A stretch of DNA of 64,000 nucleotides from Hymenobacter nitidus (GCF_020447315.1 NZ_JAJADQ010000004.1:248001-312000), one strand, 5' to 3'. Positions 51,068 to 60,186 are shown, numbered from the stretch's first letter. Numbers and translations: made by a program. The notes: generated from the sequence alone by a model not told the origin.

Positions 51068-52432
51068 ATGCAAAACGATAAGATTGTAGTCGGCCTCGAC
51101 ATCGGTACCACCAAAATCTGCGCGCTGGTAGGGCGCAAAAACGAATTTGGCAAACTCGAAATCCTGGGCATGGGTAAAGCTGTGTCGGAGGGAGTCGTGC
51201 GCGGTATCGTGTCGAATATCGACAAGACGGTGGATGCTATCCGGAAAGCCATTCGGCAAGCCGAAGAACAGTCTGGAATCAATATTGGCGTCGTGAACGT
51301 GGGTATCGCCGGCCAGCACATCAAGAGCCTGCAGCACAACGGCAGCATCACCCGCAATTCCGCCGAAACTGAAATCACCGTGGACGACGTGAATCGTCTC
51401 ACCAACGATATGTACCGCCTGGTGACCCCACCCGGCTCCGAAATCATCCACGTAATGCCCCAGGACTACAAGGTGGATTATGAGGAGGGCATCATGGACC
51501 CCGTGGGCATGTCGGGCGTGCGTCTGGAAGGCAACTTCCACATCATCACGGCCCAGAGCACGGCCATCAACAACATTAACAAGTGCGTCACCAAGGCCGG
51601 CCTGGAAATCGACAACCTGATTCTCGAGCCCCTGGCGTCGAGCATGTCGGTGCTGTCGGATGAGGAGAAAGAAGCCGGCGTCGCCCTGATTGACATCGGG
51701 GGCGGCACTACCGATTTGGCCATTTTCAAGGATGGTATTATTCGGCATGCCGCGGTGTTGCCCTTCGGCGGCAACATCGTGACCAGCGACATCAAGCAGG
51801 GCTGCGCTGTAATGCAGAACCAGGCCGAGCAGCTGAAGGTGAAGTTCGGCAAAGCCATTGCTGAGGAAGCTTCCGATTACGAAATCGTGAGCATCCCCGG
51901 CCTGCGCGACCGGGCCCCCAAGGAAATTTCCCTCAAGAACCTGGCTCACATCATCGAGGCCCGGATGGAGGAAATCATCGAGCTGGTGTATGCCGAGATT
52001 CAGCGCACGGGCCACGGCGACAAGCTGGCGGCCGGCATCGTGCTGACCGGCGGCGGCTCCCAGCTCCAGAACCTGGTGCAACTCACCGAGTACGTTACGG
52101 GCCTCGATACCCGCATTGGCTACCCCAACGAGCACCTGGGCAAAAGCAAGATTGAGGCGGTTAAGTCGCCGATGTATGCTACCACCGTGGGCCTGGTGCT
52201 GGCCGGCTACCGCTCAATTGACGAGCGGGTAAGCCGTCCGTATGAGGAAGAGGAGCAGACCTACCGTCCAGCGCCTGAGGTGCGCGCGGCCGCTCCGGTA
52301 GTGCCCCAACCAGCCGCTCCGGCCCAGCCGGCAGCTCCGAAAAAGACTTCCGGGGCTGGCAAATTCTTCCAGGACATTATCAGCCGCACGAAAGGACTGC
52401 TGATTGATGATTTCGACGACAAGCAGTACTAG
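51068..52432 (+). CDS. ftsA: FtsA, actin-like division protein
   Basis: A 454-residue actin-fold ATPase: phosphate-1 loop VVGLDIGTTKICALVG, the SHS2/1C insertion domain (~85-165), phosphate-2 ALIDIGGGTTDLAIF, and the adenosine motif AAGIVLTGGGSQLQNL. After a Pro/Ala-rich linker (~385-425) the C-terminal KFFQDIISRTKGLLIDDF helix is the probable membrane-targeting sequence. It tethers FtsZ to the membrane. Start ATG 51068, 87 bases after ftsQ. Confidence 0.97.
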   Translation: MQNDKIVVGLDIGTTKICALVGRKNEFGKLEILGMGKAVSEGVVRGIVSNIDKTVDAIRKAIRQAEEQSGINIGVVNVGIAGQHIKSLQHNGSITRNSAETEITVDDVNRLTNDMYRLVTPPGSEIIHVMPQDYKVDYEEGIMDPVGMSGVRLEGNFHIITAQSTAINNINKCVTKAGLEIDNLILEPLASSMSVLSDEEKEAGVALIDIGGGTTDLAIFKDGIIRHAAVLPFGGNIVTSDIKQGCAVMQNQAEQLKVKFGKAIAEEASDYEIVSIPGLRDRAPKEISLKNLAHIIEARMEEIIELVYAEIQRTGHGDKLAAGIVLTGGGSQLQNLVQLTEYVTGLDTRIGYPNEHLGKSKIEAVKSPMYATTVGLVLAGYRSIDERVSRPYEEEEQTYRPAPEVRAAAPVVPQPAAPAQPAAPKKTSGAGKFFQDIISRTKGLLIDDFDDKQY

Positions 52433-52522
52433 CCGATTGATGTCTGAAAGGGCGGCGGAACTTTACAGGATACGTTCTTCCTTTTTCGAAGCCAACGCCC
52501 AAGACCCACCTACTCTGAACTC

Positions 52523-54013
52523 ATGTATAAATTTGATATTCCAGCGCAATCCAACTCCATCATCAAGGTGATTGGTGTCGGTGGGGGCGGTTCCAACGCC
52601 GTGAACCACATGTTCAGCCAAGGCATCAAGGACGTGGAATTCGTGATTTGCAACACGGACAAGCAGGCGCTGCACAGCAGCACCGTGCCCAACAAGCTGC
52701 AGATTGGCGTGGACCTGACCGAGGGCCTCGGGGCCGGTGCCAACCCCGAGCGGGGCAAGCAGGCGGCCATCGAGAGCCGGGAGCAAATCCGGGAGTTGCT
52801 CAGCAACGGTACCAAGATGGTATTTATCACGGCCGGTATGGGCGGTGGTACGGGCACCGGCGCGGCCCCGGTTATTGCCAAAGTAGCCAAGGAGCTGGGC
52901 ATTCTGACTGTGGGTATCGTAACGGCTCCATTCCTGTTTGAGGGCAAGAAAAAGCGTCAGCAAGCCGAACAGGGCATTAAGGAGCTCAGCGACAACTGCG
53001 ACACGGTGCTGGTAATTCTTAACGATAAGCTGCGCGAAATCTTCGGCAACCTGCCGATTCGGGCCGCCTTCGCCAAAGCGGATAACGTGCTGAGCACGGC
53101 CGCCAAGTCTATTGCCGAAATCATCACGGTTACGAGCGAAGTCAACGTGGACTTTGAAGACGTGAAAACGGTGATGAAAGACTCGGGCGCGGCCGTAATG
53201 GGCTCGAGCATCACTGAAGGGGAAAACCGGGCCCGTCGTTCGGCGGAAGAGGCATTGTCGTCGCCGCTGCTGAACAACACCGACATTCACGGGGCGCAGA
53301 AAATTCTGCTTTCCATCATGTCGGGCGACCAGGCCGAGCTGGAAATGGACGAGCTGACCGAAATTACGGAGTACATCCAGAACAAAGCCGGTCAGGACGC
53401 TGAGGTTATCTTCGGTCACGGCATCGACTCGACGCTGGGTCAGAGCATCCGCGTGACGGTTATTGCCACTGGCTTTGCCCGCGACGCGCACAACATCAGC
53501 ATGGCGTACGGCGTGGACAAGAACGAGCCCGAACCAGCGCCAGCGCCCGACCCGCAGATCAACATCTTTGATAAGGACCGGCAGGAAGCACCCGCTCCCT
53601 CTTTCGTGCCCACGTTTGCCACGCCGGCCCCGGTAGCGGCGGCTCCCGAGCCACCCAAGGTTACCTTCGATCTGGAAACGTCGCCCTACACGGGCTACGT
53701 GCCGCCGGTAGCTGCACCGTCGACGCCTGCCCCCGAGCCCGTCGTAATTCATCAGCCGGCCCCCGTACAGCAGCCGCCCCGCCCGTCGCTGGATGCCCGG
53801 GCCGAAGAGCGCCGTCGGCGGTTGGAAGGCCTCAGCAACGGGCTGACCACTGATGCCATCAAGGACCAGCTAGAAACGCCCGCCTATCTGCGGCGGCAGG
53901 TGAAGCTGGAGAATGTGGTGCCCTCCAATGAGCGCAACATCTCGCGCTTCAACCTATCGGATGACAACGAATTACTCGGCGACAACCGGTTCCTGCACGA
54001 CAACGTGGATTAG
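52523..54013 (+). CDS. ftsZ: FtsZ, tubulin-like division GTPase
   Basis: A 496-residue protein. IKVIGVGGGGSNAVNHMF opens the GTPase domain, the tubulin signature is GMGGGTGTGAAPVIA (~110-124), and the T7-loop region is NVDFEDVKTVMKDSGAAVMG. The domain ends near residue 325; a long Pro/Ala-rich linker (~330-440) follows, then a conserved C-terminal region (ERNISRFNLSDDNELLGDNRFL). It polymerises into the Z-ring. It is the last gene of the dcw operon, 90 bases after ftsA, and is followed by a perfect terminator. Confidence 0.98.
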   Translation: MYKFDIPAQSNSIIKVIGVGGGGSNAVNHMFSQGIKDVEFVICNTDKQALHSSTVPNKLQIGVDLTEGLGAGANPERGKQAAIESREQIRELLSNGTKMVFITAGMGGGTGTGAAPVIAKVAKELGILTVGIVTAPFLFEGKKKRQQAEQGIKELSDNCDTVLVILNDKLREIFGNLPIRAAFAKADNVLSTAAKSIAEIITVTSEVNVDFEDVKTVMKDSGAAVMGSSITEGENRARRSAEEALSSPLLNNTDIHGAQKILLSIMSGDQAELEMDELTEITEYIQNKAGQDAEVIFGHGIDSTLGQSIRVTVIATGFARDAHNISMAYGVDKNEPEPAPAPDPQINIFDKDRQEAPAPSFVPTFATPAPVAAAPEPPKVTFDLETSPYTGYVPPVAAPSTPAPEPVVIHQPAPVQQPPRPSLDARAEERRRRLEGLSNGLTTDAIKDQLETPAYLRRQVKLENVVPSNERNISRFNLSDDNELLGDNRFLHDNVD

Positions 54014-54033
54014 TTGTAACAGAAGCACTTAAT

Positions 54034-54073
54034 ACAAAAACGCCGTTCAGATGCATCTGAACGGCGTTTTTGT
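54034..54073. terminator. Perfect-palindrome terminator of the dcw operon
   Basis: A 40-base perfect palindrome: acaaaaacgccgttcagatg (54034-54053) followed at once by its reverse complement (54054-54073), with TTTTT on both strands. It ends ftsZ transcription and also the minus-strand lipoprotein gene. Confidence 0.95.
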
Positions 54074-54097
54074 TGGCGGTAGTTCAAGCCTGGGCAG

Positions 54098-54259
54098 TTA
54101 CTCGGCTGTCGCGGTGGAGGTGGAGTCTGGAAGGGTAGCATTCAGTGGGTCGGCTGCTTCGCGGTCGGGCGACAAAGGCCGGTGAGAGGCTGTCGGCGAA
54201 GAGGTAGCAGTACAGGCCGAGCACAGGGCCAGCAAGGCAATAAGCAATTTGCTTTTCAT
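54098..54259 (-). CDS. Small lipoprotein (53 aa)
   Basis: ATG 54259 to TAA 54098. The N-terminus MKSKLLIALLALCSACTATS is a type II signal peptide with lipobox LCSAC, so Cys16 would be lipidated. The mature part is short, Ser/Thr/Pro/Asp-rich and disordered. No family is recognised. It stands alone between the dcw terminator and the di-heme peroxidase gene; the 228 bases upstream (54260-54487) hold only a near-match TAACTTTC -7 element. Confidence 0.65.
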   Translation of the reverse strand: MKSKLLIALLALCSACTATSSPTASHRPLSPDREAADPLNATLPDSTSTATAE

Positions 54260-54487
54260 GGGTTTAGGAGAGTGAACTGCCCGTGGGGCAGCAGATAGAG
54301 CACGGCTGCACGGTAGCGTGCGTGGTAGTGCCCGGCGGCTAATACGGCTTGAGCGTCAGGAAGTTTGTTAATCCGAAAGTTAATGTTGGCTACCCGTGGC
54401 CCATACAGGAACTGGCTGAAGCAGTAAAACCGCCGAAGCGTCCCGGGGGAAGCCAGCTAAGGCCTGCCTGCCCGGGCAAATACAGCG

Positions 54488-55654
54488 CTAGGGCTTGAAA
54501 GGGTCGGAGAAGCGCTTGTCCTGAATGAACGCGGAATCGGTCAGGGTGAGCAGGAAGGCGACGACCTGCTTTTGCTGACTGGCGGTCAGGCTGAGCTGGG
54601 GGCTGTTACGCTTGTTAGTGGTCGTCAGGAGGTTAATATCCAGGTTGGGGCTGTCCTTGGCGACATGGTCGCTGTAGTGGTCAAGCACTTCTTCCAGGGT
54701 CTGGAAACGGCCGTCGTGCATGTAGGGCGCCGTGAGAGCAATATTGCGCAGGGTGGGGGCCCGGAACTTGCCCCGGTCCGACTCCAAGCCGGTAACGCCG
54801 AAGCGCCCCTGGTCCTTAAGCTTAGCATCGAGGCCGTTGTTGAAGAAGCTGCTGGACGCTCCGCGGGTGTAGTCGGTGGACGTAAACAACAGGTTGCCCT
54901 CGTTGTGACAGTGCATGCAGTCGGCCCCGGTTACGGGAATTGTAGGGTCGGGGTGGGTGACGAAAAGCACTTTGCCGGCTAGTTCCTGGCTGCTGAGCTG
55001 GCCTTCCCCACGCACGTATTTGTCGTAGCGGGAGTTGGCGGAAATCAGCGTGCGCTCGAACTGCGCCAGGGCTTTCAGCACATTTTCCTCCGTTACGGCC
55101 GACGACCCAAACGCCTTACGGAACAGGGGCGGATACAGGTCGGTCTGCTGCAGCTTCGCGGCCCCGATGGCCAGGCTCTGGTGCAGCTCCGAGGGGTTTT
55201 CAATCGGCTTGCGGGCCTGGGTTTCGAGGCTAGTGGCCGCGCCGTCCCAGTTCAGAGCCGGCTCCCAGAGGATGTTGGCCAAGGACATCGTGCCGCGCGG
55301 ATTAACGGCGCCATCCACCCCCAGCGCCAGCGCCCGGCCGTCGGTGAAAGCCTTGCTTTGCTGGTGGCAGCTGCCGCACGACAGGGTGTTATTGCGGGAA
55401 AGCCGGGGCTCATAAAAAAGCATGCGGCCCAGGGCCACACCTTCCTGGGTAAGCGGGTTGGAGGCCGGAATCTTGACATCCTGAGGAAAGCCCTTCGGCA
55501 GCACCAGCTGGTAGGGCGTCGCCGTAGCAGGCTCCTCCGTTGTTACGTCCGGAACCAACTTGTCAGTTGACTTACAGGATGTTAGACAGATCAGAAAGGC
55601 AACCGAGGTCAACAATCGGAAAAGCAGGCTTGTAGAAGTGTACACCCGGGGCAA
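54488..55654 (-). CDS. Di-heme cytochrome c peroxidase family lipoprotein
   Basis: A 388-residue exported protein. The lipobox LTSC (C27) marks it as a lipoprotein. Two c-type heme sites are CGSCH (93-97) and CMHCH (246-250), and the LGRMLFYEPRLS, RGTMSLANILW and LRNIALTAPYMHDGRFQTLEEVLDHY segments are typical of the CcpA/MauG superfamily. These enzymes reduce H2O2 or, in the MauG/MbnH branch, oxidise tryptophan or tyrosine of a partner. No MbnP-like partner is adjacent, so a peroxidase role is more likely than for the paralogue at 57250. Start is TTG. It is divergent from the ClC gene. Confidence 0.9.
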   Translation of the reverse strand: MPRVYTSTSLLFRLLTSVAFLICLTSCKSTDKLVPDVTTEEPATATPYQLVLPKGFPQDVKIPASNPLTQEGVALGRMLFYEPRLSRNNTLSCGSCHQQSKAFTDGRALALGVDGAVNPRGTMSLANILWEPALNWDGAATSLETQARKPIENPSELHQSLAIGAAKLQQTDLYPPLFRKAFGSSAVTEENVLKALAQFERTLISANSRYDKYVRGEGQLSSQELAGKVLFVTHPDPTIPVTGADCMHCHNEGNLLFTSTDYTRGASSSFFNNGLDAKLKDQGRFGVTGLESDRGKFRAPTLRNIALTAPYMHDGRFQTLEEVLDHYSDHVAKDSPNLDINLLTTTNKRNSPQLSLTASQQKQVVAFLLTLTDSAFIQDKRFSDPFKP

Positions 55655-55759
55655 GGTAGCGTTAGAGAGAAGTCCAATATATTGATTTATAGTCTAACAG
55701 CCGCGCTGCCGGTATTGGTTTCGGGGCGGAAAAATACCCCGTCCCGGCCCCCTCAAGCG

Positions 55760-55788
55760 TTAGGACCTGTCAGGTTTCAGTACTTTTG
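55760..55788 (+). promoter_or_regulatory. Promoter of the ClC channel gene
   Basis: Perfect -7 TACTTTTG (55781-55788) with TTA at 55760-55762 and an 18-nt spacer, 31 bases before the ATG. Confidence 0.5.
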
Positions 55789-55818
55789 GCGGGTTCGTCT
55801 ACCTCACCCGGCTCGTAC

Positions 55819-57105
55819 ATGCCCTTTCAGCTGTTTTCCCGCCTGTGGGCTGAATACCGAGTGCTGCTCTTCTTCACCGGCCGCTGGCTCTTGCTTAGTG
55901 GATTGGTCGGATTGTTAGCTGGCACCGCCTCGGCCGGGTTTCTGGTGGCCCTGGACTGGGTGACGGACTGGCGCGAAACGCACCGCTGGATTGTCATCGG
56001 CCTGCCCGTGGGCGGTTTGCTCATAGGCTTGCTCTACCATTACCTCGGCAAGTCGGTCGAGGCAGGTAATAACCTGTTGCTTGATGAGATTCACACGCCA
56101 CGGGCGGTGCTGCCCCTGCGTATGGCCCCGCTGGTATTGCTGGGTACCCTGCTAACTCACTTCTTTGGGGGTTCGGCGGGGCGGGAAGGCACGGCAGTGC
56201 AGATGGGCGGTGCGCTGGCCGATCAGCTGACCCGCTGGTTGCGGCTGCACCGCCGCGAACGGAAGCTACTTCTCGTTGCCGGCATCAGCGCGGGCTTTGC
56301 CTCCGTTTTCGGAACGCCGCTGGCCGGAGCAGTATTCGGGCTGGAGGTGTTCCTGGTTGGGCGGCTGCGCTACGATGCCCTGTTGCCCAGCTTCCTGGCC
56401 GCTATTTGCGCCGACTGGGTGACGCAGCAGCTCTGGGGCGTAGGGCACACGGCGTACCCGGTGCTGGCCGTGCCGGTTCAGCTGTCGTGGCTGGGACTGG
56501 GCAGCGCGGCCTTGGCCGGCATTGCCTTCGGCCTGACCGGCCGTCTATTTGCTTGGGCCATCCACGTCGTCAGTGGCGAATGCAAACGGTGGGTGGCCTT
56601 CCCGCCGCTTCGGCCCGTGCTGGGCGGCGCAGTAGTAGCCTTGCTGGTGCTGCTACTGGGCACCACCGACTACATTGGTTTGGGCGTGCCGGTTATCGTG
56701 CGCTCTTTTGCGGAGCCGGTACCTACCTATGCCTTTGCCCTGAAGCTGCTGCTCACGGCCCTCACGCTGGGGGCGGGCTTCAAGGGAGGAGAGGTGACGC
56801 CGCTGTTTTTTGTGGGCGCTACTCTGGGAAATGCATTATTCCCTGCCTTAGCCCTGCCCATGCCTTTGTTGGCGGGCATGGGCTTTGTGGCCGTTTTTGC
56901 CGGCGCGGCCAATACGCCCCTGGCCTGTATTCTACTGGGTATGGAGCTGTTTGGCCACGCGTGTGGCCCGTATGTGGGGCTGGCCTGCGTGCTGAGCTAT
57001 CTGTTTTCGGGCCACCGCGGAATATATGGTGCCCAGCGGATCGGGCAAAGCAAGCACGGCCTATGGGCGCGACAGCAGGGGCGGCGCCTGCGCGACTTAA
57101 CGTAG
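55819..57105 (+). CDS. ClC-family chloride channel/transporter
   Basis: A 428-residue membrane protein with ~10-12 helices. The ClC selectivity motifs are present: GSAGREGTAVQMGGALAD (the GREGP-type loop with the gating Glu), ISAGFASVFGTPLAGAVFGLEV (GxFxP-type region) and GAGFKGGEVTPLFFVGATLG. There are no C-terminal CBS domains. It conducts or exchanges chloride (or fluoride/nitrate) for protons. ATG 55819 is chosen by family N-terminus. It lies between two di-heme peroxidase genes but on the opposite strand, so functional linkage is not evident. Confidence 0.93.
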   Translation: MPFQLFSRLWAEYRVLLFFTGRWLLLSGLVGLLAGTASAGFLVALDWVTDWRETHRWIVIGLPVGGLLIGLLYHYLGKSVEAGNNLLLDEIHTPRAVLPLRMAPLVLLGTLLTHFFGGSAGREGTAVQMGGALADQLTRWLRLHRRERKLLLVAGISAGFASVFGTPLAGAVFGLEVFLVGRLRYDALLPSFLAAICADWVTQQLWGVGHTAYPVLAVPVQLSWLGLGSAALAGIAFGLTGRLFAWAIHVVSGECKRWVAFPPLRPVLGGAVVALLVLLLGTTDYIGLGVPVIVRSFAEPVPTYAFALKLLLTALTLGAGFKGGEVTPLFFVGATLGNALFPALALPMPLLAGMGFVAVFAGAANTPLACILLGMELFGHACGPYVGLACVLSYLFSGHRGIYGAQRIGQSKHGLWARQQGRRLRDLT

Positions 57106-57249
57106 GCCCACCAGCTGTTATTCTGCGCGGGAATGCGCTAAACCGACAGCCGGTAAGCTCAGGTCGGTGGTAGCTATAGCCGTGTTAGTACCCCGCAAGG
57201 CGAGCTTGGTACTGCGGGAAAGAAACATAAAGCGCGCTATCCGGCTAAG

Positions 57250-58314
57250 TTACTGCTTGGCCAGCTGGGGATTTTGCAGGAATGTCTCGTCGGTGAGTGT
57301 GGCCAGAAAGGCCAGCAGCTGCTGGCGCTCCTCGGCCGTTAGCGGAATGCCCAGCTTACCATCCGCCTGACGCAGCAGCCCGTCCACCGTCGCCGATTCT
57401 ACCATGCCTTGGCCGTAGTGGTCGAGCACGGCCCCGAGCGTTGGAAAGCGGCCGTCGTGCATGTAGGGCGCCGTAACCGCCACGTTGCGCAGGCTGGGCA
57501 CCTTGAAGCGGCCGACGTCGGTGCGGCGGCGGGAAATCTGGGCCCGGCCGGAGTCCAGCGGAAAGGAGCGGTCCAGCCCATTGTTGCGGAACGACTCATC
57601 CGTGAACAGCTCCCCGGCGTGGCAGCCCCCGCATTTCTGCCGAAATACCGCCAGGCCTCGTAGCTCGGGCGCGCTGAGCACGGCTCCGGCTTCGCGACGG
57701 GCATAGTGGTCGTAGCGCGAGTTAGCCGAGGTCAGGGAAGCGGTAAACTGCGCCAGTGCCCGTAGGAACTGGTAGGAGTCGATGGGGCTGGAGCCGCCAA
57801 AGACTTGAGCGAAGCGGCGCTGATAGTCGGCGTCGGCATTGAGCTTTAGCAGCACGTTGTCGAGCGTCTCGTCCATTTCCAGCGGATTGGTAAGCGGTGC
57901 CAGCGGCATGGTCTCAATGTTCTTGGGCCCGCCGTCCCAGAAAAAGTCGGGCTTCCAGCGCAGGTTCTGCAGCGCCGGGGCGTTGCGCATACCCACCCGG
58001 CCCGCCACGCCCTGGCTCAACCGGCGGCCAGCATCGGCAAACCCCGCAAACTGCTGGTGGCAGCTTCCACACGATACTTCACCCGTGCGCGACAGGCGCA
58101 CATCGTAGAACAGGCTACGGCCCAGCTCAAAGGCCGCGCGGGTCGGCGGATTTTTGTCGGTACCGTACACGGGAGCCGGGAAGTTGCTGGGCACGGTGGC
58201 GCCGGGCACCTGCTCAGCGGGCTGTACATCCGCATCAGGCTGACAGCCAGTGGCTACCAATAGTGCTAGACTGAGCAGAACCGGTGCTGACCAGGCTTTC
58301 GGCGGGCAGTGCAT
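57250..58314 (-). CDS. MbnH-like di-heme enzyme
   Basis: A 354-residue exported di-heme protein of the MauG/cytochrome c peroxidase superfamily. Lipobox VATGC (C24); heme sites CGSCH (82-86) and CGGCH (228-232); LGRSLFYDVRLS, MRNAPALQNLRW, LRNVAVTAPYMHDGRFPTLGAVLDHY segments. It starts 10 bases after an MbnP-like gene. In the studied pair, MbnH oxidises a tryptophan of MbnP to kynurenine, which creates a Cu(I) site. The same role is likely here from gene pairing. Upstream of the pair is a Cys-rich exported protein; all three are on one minus-strand operon. Confidence 0.85.
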   Translation of the reverse strand: MHCPPKAWSAPVLLSLALLVATGCQPDADVQPAEQVPGATVPSNFPAPVYGTDKNPPTRAAFELGRSLFYDVRLSRTGEVSCGSCHQQFAGFADAGRRLSQGVAGRVGMRNAPALQNLRWKPDFFWDGGPKNIETMPLAPLTNPLEMDETLDNVLLKLNADADYQRRFAQVFGGSSPIDSYQFLRALAQFTASLTSANSRYDHYARREAGAVLSAPELRGLAVFRQKCGGCHAGELFTDESFRNNGLDRSFPLDSGRAQISRRRTDVGRFKVPSLRNVAVTAPYMHDGRFPTLGAVLDHYGQGMVESATVDGLLRQADGKLGIPLTAEERQQLLAFLATLTDETFLQNPQLAKQ

Positions 58315-58324
58315 CGGCTTGCGG

Positions 58325-59089
58325 CTAATTGCTCTGAATGTGAGCTACCGTGAACATGCCCGCCGCCTGGTTGTCGGCAATAAGCATGGCATCGGGGCCG
58401 CCCATCGTGGAACTCAGCGTGGCAAAGCGGACCGTGTTGGGCCCGGTAAACATCTTCAGTACATCTGCTTTCAGGTGTACCGTTGGGGTGCTGCCGTTCC
58501 GCACCCGGATGCTGCTACTGCCAAGAGCGGGCGACACGGTGCGAATCGTGTTATTGGGCTTCTTGAACCCGCCGATGTGGAACAGGATGCCGCCGCTCGG
58601 TGACTGGGCCGAGCGGCCTTCCAGCTTGGTGTAGATATAGCCTGAATCCCATTTCCAGAACATGTCGCTTGGTGCCAGCGCGCCGGTCTGGGCCCCGGCT
58701 ACGTTGCGGGCACTGTCTACGCCGATGGTAAAAGTGAGCTTGGTATAGTCGCCAGCCGGAACGTTGGGGATGGTAAATATCTTTGAATCGGCCTTGGCTT
58801 CATCAATCAGGTAGTAGCTCTCGGGCTGCACGAACTCAGTGCCGTCAGCTTTGCCCAGCTTGATGTTTGAAATGTAGTAACGGAATGTGGTGACGGTAAA
58901 ATCGTCGCCGGCCGCAGTTTTATACGGAGCCGTGCCGTTGAGCGTCAGCGGAGCGCTACCGGCGACATGCTCAAGTTGCAGGGTCATCTGCCCGGCTACC
59001 GGCGCAACGTCCTTGTCATCTGTGCAGGAAGTAAGGCTGGCAGCAGCACTCAGGATAAAGCCCAAAAAAACGGAGTGGAGAAATTTCAT
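58325..59089 (-). CDS. MbnP-like copper-binding lipoprotein
   Basis: A 254-residue lipoprotein: signal peptide with lipobox LTSC (C22), then a beta-rich domain with MTLQLEHVAGSAPLTLNG, FRYYISNIKL, YYLIDEA, the double-Trp motif W145-K-W147 followed by SGYIYTKLEG, and FHIGG (H171). This matches the MbnP family, in which a conserved Trp is converted to kynurenine by MbnH. It would bind copper in the periplasm or at the outer membrane. ATG 59089 places the signal peptide at the N-terminus. The MbnH-like gene follows 10 bases downstream. No methanobactin genes are present, so the role is probably general copper handling. Confidence 0.87.
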   Translation of the reverse strand: MKFLHSVFLGFILSAAASLTSCTDDKDVAPVAGQMTLQLEHVAGSAPLTLNGTAPYKTAAGDDFTVTTFRYYISNIKLGKADGTEFVQPESYYLIDEAKADSKIFTIPNVPAGDYTKLTFTIGVDSARNVAGAQTGALAPSDMFWKWDSGYIYTKLEGRSAQSPSGGILFHIGGFKKPNNTIRTVSPALGSSSIRVRNGSTPTVHLKADVLKMFTGPNTVRFATLSSTMGGPDAMLIADNQAAGMFTVAHIQSN

Positions 59090-59196
59090 CAGTAAAATGG
59101 CTGGGTAAAGGAAACCAAACGCGGGCAGGGACGCCAGTGGATCTGGCAAGCGTGCCCAAGAAGGTCACGATTTTCTGAGTCGTAACCAAGCGATGA

Positions 59197-59577
59197 TCAG
59201 GTGTTTACAGCCGGAGGATGAAATATGCCGGGGTCCGGCGCAAACCTATAGCGCACTGAAACCAGCCGCGCATAGCGCAGAGGCCGCAAGTAGTCATGCG
59301 CAGAAGCCGGTAGCCGATATGCAAGCGGCAACACTGCCTCGTACTTGATAGTAGCAAATTCACTAGCCGGTGCTTTTCTGTCGTTAGCAGAAGCGGCCCG
59401 CAGCGTTTTGGCCAAATGGCACTTGCCGTTGCACTGCAGGCGGGGCTTATCCTTGTTCACGCACAACAGCCGGGTGATACTCTCCTTCCGCAATTGATAA
59501 TCGGCTACCACCAGCTCCCGACTGAACGTCTGGAGCAGGACCAAAATGGTGAGCAGATAAGCCAGAATACGATTCAC
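59197..59577 (-). CDS. Small exported Cys-rich protein of the copper locus
   Basis: A 126-residue protein with GTG start. Residues 1-20 are a hydrophobic anchor or signal (MNRILAYLLTILVLLQTFS). The cysteines C39, C49 and C53 with H54 lie in LLCVNKDKPRLQCNGKCHL, a Cx9Cx3CH pattern suited to a soft-metal site. I recall similar small proteins beside copper-related genes in Bacteroidota but cannot name a characterised family. It is first in the operon with the MbnP- and MbnH-like genes (107-base gap), so a metal-carrier or assembly role is likely. Confidence 0.7.
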   Translation of the reverse strand: MNRILAYLLTILVLLQTFSRELVVADYQLRKESITRLLCVNKDKPRLQCNGKCHLAKTLRAASANDRKAPASEFATIKYEAVLPLAYRLPASAHDYLRPLRYARLVSVRYRFAPDPGIFHPPAVNT

Positions 59578-59658
59578 AGCAGCGTAACGTCAAGGGCAGG
59601 CTGGTAAATATACATACCCCCAACCAGGAAGCGCCCCTACCGCTGGCCAAAGGCTGAA

Positions 59659-60186
59659 TCAGGAAGCAATAAGGGCTGTGGCCTGCTCTTTCAGCAGCTG
59701 CAGGTACAGCGAATTATCCAGCTCGCCATTGCTGAGTAGGTATTGGTCGAGGCTGGGCAGGCGCACCCGGCCCGGCAGCACCGTAGTGCCCAGGTACATC
59801 AGGATATCGGTCAGGTGGGTCAGGGCCAGAATGCCACCCTGCGTACCGGCGCTCAGGCCCACCAAGGCTGCTTTCTTACCCCGGATGCCGCCCGGGTAGG
59901 GGAGGCCGTCGATAAATGCCTTGAGTACTCCGGGAATCGAACAGTTGTATTCCGGCACGATAAAGACCAGCTTATCACCGCCCTCAGCCAGCCGCACAAG
60001 CTTGTTGAAGCCCTCGTGCTTGCCCAGATTGCCATACAAGGCAGAAATAGTGAAATCGGCGGGTAAATCGGCCAGATCCAGGATTTGGTACTCTGCCTCC
60101 AACTCGTCCAGCAGAGAGGCATAAATATTGGCGACGCGGCGGGCCCGGGAAGCAGGGCGGTTGGTAGCAGCTATGATGGTAATCAT
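59659..60186 (-). CDS. NADPH-dependent FMN reductase family protein
   Basis: A 175-residue flavodoxin-like protein: ITIIAATNRPASRARRVANIY (FMN phosphate loop), LVFIVPEYNCSIPGVLKAFIDGL (the PEYN motif with the flavin-binding loop), and KKAALVGLSAGTQGGILALTHLTDIL. It reduces FMN, quinones or azo compounds with NAD(P)H, in the cytoplasm. ATG 60186 gives the family N-terminus. It is 81 bases upstream of the Cys-rich gene on the same strand and could be co-transcribed with it. Confidence 0.9.
   Translation of the reverse strand: MITIIAATNRPASRARRVANIYASLLDELEAEYQILDLADLPADFTISALYGNLGKHEGFNKLVRLAEGGDKLVFIVPEYNCSIPGVLKAFIDGLPYPGGIRGKKAALVGLSAGTQGGILALTHLTDILMYLGTTVLPGRVRLPSLDQYLLSNGELDNSLYLQLLKEQATALIAS

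Noticed and set aside
52463..53752. 429-codon ORF antisense to ftsZ
   Set aside because: A shadow of ftsZ; the plus strand has unmistakable FtsZ motifs.
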